Shown here: positions 7,379 through 13,921 of the stretch, in pieces
Layout: each line of letters begins with the position of its first letter
Numbering within the stretch: position 1 is the first letter of the stretch
Assembly (NCBI GenBank): GCA_021648755.1
Contig: JAKISG010000030.1
Coordinates: forward strand, 1-26,378
Direction of reading: 5' to 3'
DNA from: Flavobacteriaceae bacterium
GTDB lineage: Bacteria; Bacteroidota; Bacteroidia; Flavobacteriales; Flavobacteriaceae
DNA: 26,378 nucleotides
The notes under the pieces: model-generated
Database searches by the model: none
The model's input: the letters and a program-made list of their open reading frames with translations, nothing else
What the model was told of the DNA's origin: nothing
Position numbers and translations under genes: made by a program

Positions 7379-7671
7379 AATTTATTTATATTTTTGATTT
7401 TATTATATTCTGAATGATTACCAATCCATCTAATAAACACTCGTTTTATTTTAAAACGTACTATTGCGACTACTCTATAATGATTTCCTTTTACATTAAA
7501 TACATACCTACTATTCCCAACATTATCTGCTGAATTAAATGTATTTATTAAATCAGAATAATTATCCCAATCTGCTTTTTTAGTCCTTCTATACCAGTCT
7601 TGCAATGCAGTTTTTGAGTTTGTTTCTTTTTCAAAATATTCTCTTATTCTTTTAAATGATATTACGTGCAT
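7375..7671 (-). CDS. higB: HigB toxin, RelE-superfamily mRNA interferase
   Basis: With the ATG at 7671 the protein has 98 residues and begins MHVISFKRIREYFEK, which matches the family start. An open frame reaches back to 7701, but its start would overlap the promoter box at 7699-7706. Family features are SKTALQDWYRRTKKADWDN, then GNSRYVFNVKGNHYRVVAIV and FIRWIGNHSEYNKI. HigB proteins cleave ribosome-bound mRNA. The gene overlaps higA by 4 bases. It looks intact, with no frameshift or missing core segment, so the pair may be functional, unlike its neighbours in the islet. Confidence 0.9.
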   Translation of the reverse strand: MHVISFKRIREYFEKETNSKTALQDWYRRTKKADWDNYSDLINTFNSADNVGNSRYVFNVKGNHYRVVAIVRFKIKRVFIRWIGNHSEYNKIKNINKL

Positions 7672-7698
7672 AAATGAATTTAATGATTTTGAGTAGTG

Positions 7699-7706
7699 CA
7701 AACATA
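7699..7706 (-). promoter_or_regulatory. -7 box of the higBA operon
   Basis: The minus strand reads TATGTTTG, a perfect TAnnTTTG match, 27 bases before the HigB ATG at 7671. No clear -33 TTTG is present, as is common for repressor-controlled promoters. The adjacent inverted repeat could be the HigA operator. Confidence 0.5.
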
Positions 7707-7707
7707 C

Positions 7708-7756
7708 AAAAAAATTACATATTTGGTAATAAAATACTTTTATTTGTAATTTTTTT
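7708..7756. promoter_or_regulatory. 12-bp inverted repeat between divergent promoters, candidate HigA operator
   Basis: AAAAAAATTACA (7708-7719) and TGTAATTTTTTT (7745-7756) are perfect complements separated by 25 bases. It lies directly upstream of the higBA -7 box and before a plus-strand -7 box at 7770. Seven of the twelve pairs are A/T runs, so the informative core is only ATTACA/TGTAAT. Confidence 0.4.
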
Positions 7757-7769
7757 AAAATATTTATTC

Positions 7770-7777
7770 TATATTTG
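7770..7777 (+). promoter_or_regulatory. Plus-strand -7 box facing the orphan ORF
   Basis: TATATTTG matches TAnnTTTG perfectly. TTTG at 7743-7746 lies 23 bases upstream, longer than the usual 19. Transcription would run into the folded leader at 7800-7900 and the small ORF at 7933. Confidence 0.4.
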
Positions 7778-7799
7778 CCTTAGGATTTATTCACTATTT

Positions 7800-7900
7800 A
7801 GGGTAAATTGTGTTTTATAACATACAAACGAATAATTAAAATGTAATTTTTTATCACATTTTAATAGATAATTAAATAACATTTGAGATTATTTTACCCT
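7800..7900 (+). other. Nested inverted repeats, possible structured leader or small RNA
   Basis: An outer stem AGGGTAAA (7800-7807) with TTTACCCT (7893-7900) encloses a perfect 10-bp hairpin, ATTAAAATGT (7835-7844) with ACATTTTAAT (7856-7865), and a weaker 6-bp hairpin at 7874-7894 that competes with the outer stem by two bases. The stretch lies between a plus-strand -7 box and the ORF at 7933. The pairs are mostly AT, so chance is a real alternative. Confidence 0.3.
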
Positions 7901-7932
7901 TCTCATAAAATTTTTAATTAAAACTATTAGTT

Positions 7933-8287
7933 ATGTATAATATTACATATTTGCGAATACACGCAGTAGAAAACACTCAATTATTATTTGAAAATAAAAG
8001 TAGAACTTTCATACTTAGAGGGTTGTCTAAATCTTTAGGATATAAGAATTTTGGACACTTAAAAAGGAGTTATGTTTTCGATGAAAATGAAAAATTTTAT
8101 TAAAATAAAAGATGAAACCAATGGGAATATTGTTGATATTCAGTATAATGGATATATTTTTAACCCTTTTGCTCTCTCAATTTATTTTAATATTTCACTT
8201 CAAAATGCATATCAATTGTTTTGTATAATAATAAACGTTTTCATTAACGTGGTAAATTTTTACTATTTTTTTCCACGTACTGTTTAA
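7933..8287 (+). pseudogene. Orphan ORF, possibly frameshifted, unknown function
   Basis: An ATG at 7933 opens a 56-residue frame (MYNITYLRIHAVENTQLLFE...) that stops at 8101-8103. In the next frame an open stretch continues to 8287. If one A of the AAAAA run near 8090 is removed, the two join as ...RSYVFDENENFIKIKDETN..., giving about 117 residues. The first 95 read like a soluble protein, while the last 20 are a hydrophobic AT-rich run that may be noncoding. I recognise no family. It has a promoter-like box upstream and lies in the accessory islet. A genuine 56-residue gene, a decayed gene and chance are all possible. Confidence 0.3.
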
Positions 8288-8366
8288 CGTGGTAAGTTTT
8301 TACTGTTTTCTTTCCACGTTAAAAACAACGAAGTAAATTTTGTTAGTTTTTTTCGTTGTCATTAAC
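8236..8366. repeat. Three tandem ~40-bp hairpin repeats flanked by a 13-bp direct repeat
   Basis: Units begin AACG at 8246, 8286 and 8327, a 40-41 base period. Each has the form AACGnnGTAArTTTT, a T-rich middle and a complementary end. Stems: ACGTGG/CCACGT (8247-8252, 8273-8278); TTTAACGTGG/CCACGTTAAA (8283-8292, 8314-8323); ACAACGAA/TTCGTTGT (8325-8332, 8352-8359). The third unit differs in sequence but still pairs. CGTTTTCATTAAC (8236-8248) and CGTTGTCATTAAC (8354-8366) flank the array. The third unit overlaps the end of the Fic remnant. Confidence 0.7.
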
Positions 8367-8576
8367 TAACACTTTAATTAAATTAGTATTAATGTAATAG
8401 TTTGATTTTCCTGCTTTTGTTTTTTCTAATAAACCTATTTTAGTAATTGCATCTAAATAGTTTAATGCAGTTCTTTTACTTATTTGTAGTTCCGTTTCTA
8501 AAAAATCTGTTTTAGTATAAGGATTGCTAAACAGAACATTTAATATAGTTTCTTGATTTGGAAGAATAGTATTCAG
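8343..8576 (-). pseudogene. C-terminal remnant of a Fic-family gene
   Basis: The minus strand is open for 77 residues, from a point abutting the uvrC stop (8576) to TAA at 8343-8345. It contains LPNQETILNVLFSNPYTKTD, then LQISKRTALNYLDAITKIGLL and KAGKSNYYINTNLIKVL. This is the winged-helix C-terminus of Bacteroidota Fic-domain proteins (typical form PYTK...TA..YL..L...G.L...K.G....Y.N). Fic proteins transfer AMP to target proteins, but the catalytic HPFxxGNGR core is absent here, as is any start codon. Immediately upstream in this frame is a TAA within the uvrC end, so a deletion has fused the stump to uvrC. No product is expected. It fits a decayed mobile islet. Confidence 0.75.
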
Positions 8577-10360
8577 TTAAAAAAGGCATAAACTTTTGAC
8601 GCTTTATCTCCACCTATTATTTTTGTTAATTGTTCTAAACTCGCACTTGTTACTCTTTTGGTAGATTTAAAACGCTTTAACAGTAAAATAATTGTTTTTT
8701 CGCCTATTCCTTGTATTTGTGATAATTCAGAATTAATGGCTACTTTGCTTCTTTTATTACGGTGATGTGTGATACTAAAACGATGTGCTTCGTTTCTTAA
8801 TTGCTGTATTATTTTTAAGGTTTCGGATTTTTTATCTAAATATAGTGGTATTGGGTCGTCTGGATAAAACAACTCTTCTAAGCGTTTTGCAATACCTATA
8901 ATAGCCATTTTTTTTCTTAATTTTAGTTTATCTAAACTTTTTAGGGCTGCTGATAATTGCCCTTTACCACCATCAATAATAATAAGTTGTGGTAAATCTT
9001 GGGCTTCTTCAACTAACCTTTTATAGCGTCTGTAAACTACCTCTTCCATAGATGCAAAATCGTCTGGACCAATAACTGTTTTTATATTAAAATGTCGATA
9101 TTCTTTTTTACTTGGTTTTCCGTTTTTAAAAACCACACAGGCGGCTACAGGGTTTGTACCTTGGGTGTTAGAATTGTCAAAACATTCTATATGTCTTGGT
9201 TCTACTGTAAGTCGTAAATCTGTTTTCATTTGTGCCATTATACGTTTTGTATGACGGTCTGGGTCTGCAATTTTTATTTGTTTAAATTGTTCTTGTCTAT
9301 AATATTTTGCATTTCTGATAGATAGTTCTACAATTCTTTTTTTATCTCCAACTTTTGGTATGGTAACTTTAATTTTTTCACCTAAATCTACATGAAAAGG
9401 CACGTAAACTTCTTTGGTTATTGAACTAAATCTCTGTCGAATTTCTATAATTGCAAATTCTAAAATTTGCTTATCAGTTTCGTCTAATTTTTTTTTAATT
9501 TCTGTGGTGTGACTTTGAATTATATTTCCGTTAGAAATTTTAAAAAAATTAATATAAGCAAAACTTTCATCTGAAATAATTGAAAAAACATCTACATTAG
9601 TAATGTTAGGGTTTACAATTGTTGATTTTGCTTGATAGTTAGATAAACTGTCTAGTTTTTCTTTAATTTTTTGTGCTTCTTCAAATTCAGTTTTTTGAGC
9701 ATACGTAAACATTATGTCTTTAAAATATTTTAAAGACGAAGAAAATTTACCTTTTATTATATTGCGAATTGCTTTAATATCTTCTTGATAATGACCTTCT
9801 TGTTGTAAGCCTTCACAAGCACCTTTACAATTTTTTATATGATATTCTAAGCAGACTTTATACTTTCTATTGGTAATATTTTCTGGTGATAATTTATGCT
9901 TACAAGTACGTAACGGATATAAATCTTTTATTAATGAAAGTAAATTTCTTACTGTTCTTACTGATGTATAAGGTCCAAAATATTCGGAGCCATCTTTAAT
10001 TACTCGTCTAGTTATAAATACTCTTGGAAAATCTTCTTTTTTAATACAAATAAAAGGATATGATTTATCATCTTTCATTAAAATATTATACCGTGGTTGA
10101 TATTTCTTTATCAGATTGTTTTCTAGTAATAAAGCATCTGTTTCAGTTTCTACTATAATATGTTTTATAGAAGCAATTTTTTTTACTAATACTCTTGTTT
10201 TGCCATTTTCATGGGTTTTAGTAAAATAAGAAGTAACTCTTTTTTTTAAGTTTTTTGCCTTACCGATATATAATATTTTTTCATTGTCGTCAAAATATTG
10301 ATAAACTCCAAGAGAGGTTGGTAGTGTTTTTAATTGTATTTCCAAATTTGTATTTGACAC
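8573..10360 (-). CDS. uvrC: UvrABC excinuclease subunit C
   Basis: UvrC makes both incisions flanking a DNA lesion during nucleotide excision repair. The 595-residue protein has the GIY-YIG 3'-nuclease domain (GVY 18-20, YIG 31-33). A four-cysteine set follows (Cys153, 170, 178, 182), spaced as in UvrC proteins with an iron-sulphur cluster. Next are a UVR motif (about 205-245, FEEAQKIKEKLDSL), the RNase-H-like 5'-nuclease domain (IECFDNSNTQGTNPVAACVV), and a C-terminal helix-hairpin-helix pair (IQGIGEKTIILLLKRF). The start is GTG at 10360: an in-frame stop precedes it and no ATG occurs before the nuclease core. Its stop codon is followed directly by the Fic remnant, so uvrC has lost its original 3' flank but not its coding end. 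Confidence 0.97.
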   Translation of the reverse strand: MSNTNLEIQLKTLPTSLGVYQYFDDNEKILYIGKAKNLKKRVTSYFTKTHENGKTRVLVKKIASIKHIIVETETDALLLENNLIKKYQPRYNILMKDDKSYPFICIKKEDFPRVFITRRVIKDGSEYFGPYTSVRTVRNLLSLIKDLYPLRTCKHKLSPENITNRKYKVCLEYHIKNCKGACEGLQQEGHYQEDIKAIRNIIKGKFSSSLKYFKDIMFTYAQKTEFEEAQKIKEKLDSLSNYQAKSTIVNPNITNVDVFSIISDESFAYINFFKISNGNIIQSHTTEIKKKLDETDKQILEFAIIEIRQRFSSITKEVYVPFHVDLGEKIKVTIPKVGDKKRIVELSIRNAKYYRQEQFKQIKIADPDRHTKRIMAQMKTDLRLTVEPRHIECFDNSNTQGTNPVAACVVFKNGKPSKKEYRHFNIKTVIGPDDFASMEEVVYRRYKRLVEEAQDLPQLIIIDGGKGQLSAALKSLDKLKLRKKMAIIGIAKRLEELFYPDDPIPLYLDKKSETLKIIQQLRNEAHRFSITHHRNKRSKVAINSELSQIQGIGEKTIILLLKRFKSTKRVTSASLEQLTKIIGGDKASKVYAFFN

Positions 10361-10426
10361 TTTGCGAAGTTAAGGCTATTCTCTCGTAAAGTTGTAAGGT
10401 CTCAAAGTTTTTCTTTGTAAAGAGTG

Positions 10427-11029
10427 TTAATTTTTAAAATTAGTAATAATTAATTGATTTTCTGTTTCATCAATCAATTCCCAATTTAATAGTGTTGCCA
10501 TATTATAGAGTTTACCTAATTCTAATAATAATTGCTTTTTTGCTTTAATTTTAATAATTGAAAGATCTGTAGTTTCCGTAATTTTTTCTATACTTTTTTT
10601 GTTGATTTTATTTAATTCTTCTTTCGTAAAACTATTGAATGTGCTTTGTTCAAAATCATAATATTGCACCTCTGGTGCTATAAATACTTCTGCTTTTGGT
10701 ATGGATTTAATAATAATTTTTTTATTAATAGAATCGGTTACTACGTCCATTTTTGATAAATCATAAGATACTTGTACTTTTGCATTGACTACTAATATTA
10801 TTTTTTTATTAAAAGATAACATTTCAAAGAAGTATTTATTAGCAGATTGGTAATTATATATTTCGGAAACATTGATTTCGGTAACAATTAATTTACTAAC
10901 ATTTTTAATTTCGTTAAGCAGAACTTGTATTTGTTCTTTTTTGTTTTGCTGTGTTTCTTTTTTAAAGTAGCCTAATGCTACTAAAATTCCGATAAAAAAA
11001 ACCAAAATATATTTTGCTATTTTTTTCAT
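10427..11029 (-). CDS. DUF4230 family membrane-anchored protein
   Basis: The ATG at 11029 gives 200 residues beginning MKKIAKYILVFFIGILVALG; a TTG at 11044 would add only five residues. One N-terminal helix (about 4-20) anchors a periplasmic or surface domain. The soluble part matches the DUF4230 pattern by eye: LIVTEINVSEIYNY, then KIILVVNAKVQVSYDLSKMDV and KKIIIKSIPKAEV. Function is unknown. It lies 66 bases upstream of uvrC on the same strand and 44 bases after the Rieske-like lipoprotein gene. No catalytic motif was seen. Confidence 0.7.
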   Translation of the reverse strand: MKKIAKYILVFFIGILVALGYFKKETQQNKKEQIQVLLNEIKNVSKLIVTEINVSEIYNYQSANKYFFEMLSFNKKIILVVNAKVQVSYDLSKMDVVTDSINKKIIIKSIPKAEVFIAPEVQYYDFEQSTFNSFTKEELNKINKKSIEKITETTDLSIIKIKAKKQLLLELGKLYNMATLLNWELIDETENQLIITNFKN

Positions 11030-11073
11030 AAATTTTAAGTACAATTCATAAACTCAATCTAAAATTCAATTTT

Positions 11074-11493
11074 TTAGTTTGTAATTCTTAAAATATCACC
11101 ACTTCTAATAACATTATAATTTCTTAGATTTTGACTAATATTTCCATTTTCGGCTACACCATCATCTAAAAGTTGAAAACGTTCTTCATCACAAGGACAA
11201 GTCATAAATAAACTACCAACAGTCATTCTCGAACAGTCTTGAAGGTCAAGATGCGGACAGGCCATTTCAAAAGCAATAAAATTGGTATCACTTCTTCTTA
11301 TTATTAAAACACCTTTAAGACCTTGATTTAAAAATTGATCTTGACCGCCATTTGTATTTAGATTAATACCTTCTGATAAATTTAAATTAACGGTAAAATC
11401 AACTAGTTTATAAGGTAAAGTTTGATTATTATCTGTTGTATCTCCACATGAAATTAAACTTAAAAATAATATGGTGTAAAATAGGTACTTCAT
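11074..11493 (-). CDS. Rieske-like lipoprotein with an incomplete 2Fe-2S motif
   Basis: This 139-residue protein begins with a lipoprotein signal peptide whose lipobox is LISC (Cys16). The rest resembles a small Rieske fold. C79-P-H81 fits the first Rieske motif (C-x-H). The second reads C99-P-C101-D102, where a Rieske motif (C-x-x-H) needs His at the fourth place. A further Cys87 lies between them. So a normal 2Cys/2His cluster cannot form; the cysteines might instead form a disulphide or another metal site. The protein should be anchored in a membrane facing the periplasm. It is transcribed divergently from greA. The family call is by motif only. Confidence 0.65.
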   Translation of the reverse strand: MKYLFYTILFLSLISCGDTTDNNQTLPYKLVDFTVNLNLSEGINLNTNGGQDQFLNQGLKGVLIIRRSDTNFIAFEMACPHLDLQDCSRMTVGSLFMTCPCDEERFQLLDDGVAENGNISQNLRNYNVIRSGDILRITN

Positions 11494-11532
11494 CTTTAAA
11501 AAGGATTAAAGTGTAAAAATAGAATAATTTTG

Positions 11533-11540
11533 TATCTTTG
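11533..11540 (+). promoter_or_regulatory. -7 box of greA
   Basis: TATCTTTG is a perfect TAnnTTTG match 71 bases before the greA ATG. Its surrounding TTTGTATCTTTGTG recurs exactly before the reductase gene at 12490-12502. Transcription should start at about 11545-11548, at the base of the hairpin that follows. Confidence 0.55.
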
Positions 11541-11546
11541 TGGTCT

Positions 11547-11578
11547 AATCTCAAACCAAATTAATTGGTGTTGGGATT
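11547..11578 (+). promoter_or_regulatory. Terminator-like hairpin in the greA leader
   Basis: AATCTCAAACCAA (11547-11559) pairs with TTGGTGTTGGGATT (11565-11578). There are 13 pairs including one G-U, one bulged G and loop ATTAA. A short T run (11577-11581) follows. It lies between the promoter box and the greA ATG, so it would form at the very 5' end of the mRNA. It could be an attenuator or a 5' stabilising stem. Confidence 0.55.
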
Positions 11579-11611
11579 TTTAGTTTTAATTATAGTGTAA
11601 ACGGAAAAATT

Positions 11612-12085
11612 ATGAGTAAAGTATCTTATTATACCAAAGAAGGCATGCAAGAGTTAAAAGATGAATTGGAGCAGTTAGAAACCATTGAAAGACCTAAAAT
11701 AACTAAAGCAATAGCTACAGCAAGAGATAAGGGTGATTTAAGTGAAAATGCAGAATATCATGCAGCTAGAGAAGAGCAATCTTTATTAGAATTTAAAATT
11801 GCTAAATTAAAAAATGTAGTTGCTAATGCAAGAATTTTAGATGATTCTAATATGGATTTAACTAAAGTATTGGCTTTATCTAAAGTAAAAATAAAGAATG
11901 TTATGAATAATATGGAGTTTGAATATACTTTAGTTGCAGATGCTATGACCGATTTAAAAGCAGGAAAAATTTCTATTAATTCGCCAATTGGTAAAGGTTT
12001 ATTAGGTAAAAAAGTAGGTGATCTTGCCGAAATTAATATTCCAGCAGGAATTATGAAGTTAGAAATTTTAAATATATCGAGATAA
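11612..12085 (+). CDS. greA: Transcription elongation factor GreA
   Basis: This 157-residue protein is of normal GreA length. The N-terminal coiled coil (about 1-75) carries the catalytic tip GDLSENAEYHAA, with the acidic pair Asp42 and Glu45 that stimulates transcript cleavage by backtracked RNA polymerase. The C-terminal domain (about 80-157) includes KISINSPIGKGLLGKKVGD, which binds the polymerase secondary channel rim. It has its own promoter and a hairpin-containing leader. Its stop overlaps the next gene's start by one base (TAATG), so the HIT protein is translated from the same message. Confidence 0.97.
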   Translation: MSKVSYYTKEGMQELKDELEQLETIERPKITKAIATARDKGDLSENAEYHAAREEQSLLEFKIAKLKNVVANARILDDSNMDLTKVLALSKVKIKNVMNNMEFEYTLVADAMTDLKAGKISINSPIGKGLLGKKVGDLAEINIPAGIMKLEILNISR

Positions 12086-12471
12086 TGTCCCTATTTACAA
12101 AAATAATTGCTGGTGAAATACCTTGTTACAAAATTGCAGAAAATGATCATTTTTTTGCTTTTTTAGATATTAATCCTAATGCAAAAGGGCATACATTAGT
12201 TGTGCCAAAAAAGGAAGTTAATAAATTATTTGATTTAGACAAAAAAACCTATCAAGAGTTAATGGCGTTTTCTAGAACAATAGCTATTGCTTTAGAAAAA
12301 GCAATTAAGTGTGAACGTATTGGCATGAGTGTTATTGGTTTAGAAGTGCCTCATGTACATGTACATTTAATACCTTTACAGTGTTTAGAAGATATTCAAT
12401 TTTCTAAAAAAGTATCTTTTTCTAAAGATGAAATGAAAAATATTGCTAAAAGTATTACTGTTGCATTATAA
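12085..12471 (+). CDS. HIT family protein (HINT-like nucleotide hydrolase)
   Basis: This 128-residue protein has the histidine triad HVHVH at 90-94, followed by LIPL. The N-terminus SLFTKIIAGEIPCYKIAEND and the DINPNAKGHTLVVPK segment are classic for the HINT branch. Members bind purine nucleotides and hydrolyse phosphoramidates or related AMP conjugates through the central histidine (here His92). Its ATG overlaps the greA stop by one base, an arrangement common in Flavobacteriaceae. The physiological substrate is unknown. Confidence 0.93.
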   Translation: MSLFTKIIAGEIPCYKIAENDHFFAFLDINPNAKGHTLVVPKKEVNKLFDLDKKTYQELMAFSRTIAIALEKAIKCERIGMSVIGLEVPHVHVHLIPLQCLEDIQFSKKVSFSKDEMKNIAKSITVAL

Positions 12472-12492
12472 AAATTTCTAAGTTTCTCTTTG

Positions 12493-12553
12493 TATCTTTG
12501 TGAAGTAAAAAGCGTTTATCAAAACATTTTTTTTGTAAATTTGAATTTCAAAT
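12493..12553 (+). promoter_or_regulatory. Two candidate -7 boxes and an overlapping palindrome before the reductase
   Basis: TATCTTTG (12493-12500) and TAAATTTG (12536-12543) both fit TAnnTTTG. The second is 20 bases before the reductase ATG and is overlapped by the 15-base palindrome ATTTGAATTTCAAAT (12539-12553; seven paired bases per arm). The palindrome could be a repressor site; no regulator is identified. Confidence 0.4.
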
Positions 12554-12563
12554 AAATGATCAC

Positions 12564-13613
12564 ATGTCAAAATTTCACAAATTAAGAATTACTAAAATTA
12601 AAAGAGAAACGGTAGCGGCAGTTTCCATAACTTTTGATATTCCTAAAGAATTAAAACAATCGTTTCATTTTACAGCAGGTCAATATGTTACTTTAAAAAT
12701 TATAATTGATGGTCATGAAATTAGAAGAGCATATTCTATTTGCTCTTCAACCAATAAAGATAAAATTACAGTTGCTATTAAAGCAATTAAAAATGGTACT
12801 TTTTCAGTTTTTGCAACTAAAAATTTAATTATTGGTCAAGAAATTGAAGTTGCAGAACCAGAGGGTAAGTTTTGTTTAGCAACCAATGAAGATAATGCTA
12901 AAAACTACATTGCTTTTGCTGCAGGAAGCGGAATTACACCAATAATGTCCATGATAAAAAGTGTACTAGAAAATGAGCCAAAAAGTAAATTTGTTTTAGT
13001 TTATGGAAATAAAAGTACTTTTGAAACTATTTTTTTTGATGAATTAAATGAATTATTAGATCGTTATAATAATTCATTTTTTATACAATATGTGTATAGT
13101 AAAGAACAACCGAAAAATGCCTTATTTGGGAGAATAGATACTGCAAATATTAATTATGTTGTAAATAAATATAAAAATTTAAACTTTAGTGACCTATTTA
13201 TTTGTGGTCCAGAAACTATGATTGACACTGTAAAAGAAACATTAAGTGCTAAAAACTATCCAAACAAAAACATTCATTTTGAATTATTTACACCTAGTGA
13301 ATCTAAAGCAGAGAATACACTAAATTTAGATGGAAATTCAAAAATTACTATTTTATTAGATGATCAAGAAACAACGTTTACGATGTCTCAAAAGAGCACT
13401 GTTTTAGAAGCTGTGTTAAAAGAAAAACTAGAGGCTCCATATTCTTGTCAAGGAGGTATTTGTAGTTCGTGTTTAGCAAAAGTAACTAAAGGAAATGCTG
13501 TAATGGATAAAAACACTATTTTAAGTGAAGAAGAAATTGCAGAAGGGTTGATTTTAACTTGCCAAGCACACCCAACAACTAATGAGATTGTAATTGATTA
13601 TGACAATATTTAA
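12564..13613 (+). CDS. PaaE-like flavin reductase with C-terminal 2Fe-2S ferredoxin domain
   Basis: This 349-residue protein has three modules. The FAD domain (about 1-105) shows RAYSICSS. The NAD(P)-binding domain (about 110-230) shows AAGSGITPIMSM and FICGPETMI. The plant-type 2Fe-2S ferredoxin domain (about 258-349) has Cys295, Cys300, Cys303 and Cys333 in the pattern CQGGICSSC...C. The order matches PaaE, the reductase of phenylacetyl-CoA epoxidase, and related ferredoxin-NADP reductase-like proteins. It passes electrons from NAD(P)H through FAD to the cluster. No paaABCD genes are nearby, so a general or other partner is likely and the symbol is withheld. It appears to be a single-gene unit with its own promoter. 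Confidence 0.9.
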   Translation: MSKFHKLRITKIKRETVAAVSITFDIPKELKQSFHFTAGQYVTLKIIIDGHEIRRAYSICSSTNKDKITVAIKAIKNGTFSVFATKNLIIGQEIEVAEPEGKFCLATNEDNAKNYIAFAAGSGITPIMSMIKSVLENEPKSKFVLVYGNKSTFETIFFDELNELLDRYNNSFFIQYVYSKEQPKNALFGRIDTANINYVVNKYKNLNFSDLFICGPETMIDTVKETLSAKNYPNKNIHFELFTPSESKAENTLNLDGNSKITILLDDQETTFTMSQKSTVLEAVLKEKLEAPYSCQGGICSSCLAKVTKGNAVMDKNTILSEEEIAEGLILTCQAHPTTNEIVIDYDNI

Positions 13614-13921
13614 TTGTATATTTTTTAATTTAAATTATAAACAAATTAACTATATAATAACCTATAATATACTTATAAACAAATAGATAACGATGTTCAT
13701 AAATATATAAATTAATAATATGAATATCCTTAATTTATTAGAAACGAAAAAGAGTTCGGTTATTTTTAATTTAGGTAATATTATTGATTAGGTTAATTTA
13801 TTTTTAAATTTTATAAAAACAAAAAATGAATTTTTCTTATAACCTTTTTTAAACCCTTTTATACTTCACAAAATTTATTTGTATTTTTGATGCTGTTAAA
13901 TACATTTAAAAAAATCAAATA
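13614..13921 (+). promoter_or_regulatory. 308-base intergenic region with a -7 box at 13882-13889
   Basis: Very AT-rich and without a supportable gene; a 23-codon ATG frame at 13720-13791 is of chance length. The only clear signal is TATTTTTG at 13882-13889, a perfect TAnnTTTG box 32 bases before the aminotransferase start. No strong hairpin was seen. Confidence 0.45.

Noticed and set aside
8236..8366. CRISPR array
   Set aside because: Only three units, the whole 40-base period is repetitive with no unique spacers, and no cas genes are nearby.
6536..8576. attR copy of the tRNA-Leu 3' end at the far side of the islet
   Set aside because: I looked for the CCCGTCCCGAGTA end sequence up to uvrC and found no repeat, so integration at the tRNA is not proven.
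13720..13791. 23-residue ATG frame between the reductase and the aminotransferase
   Set aside because: Length is expected by chance in such AT-rich DNA, and no promoter or conserved motif supports it.
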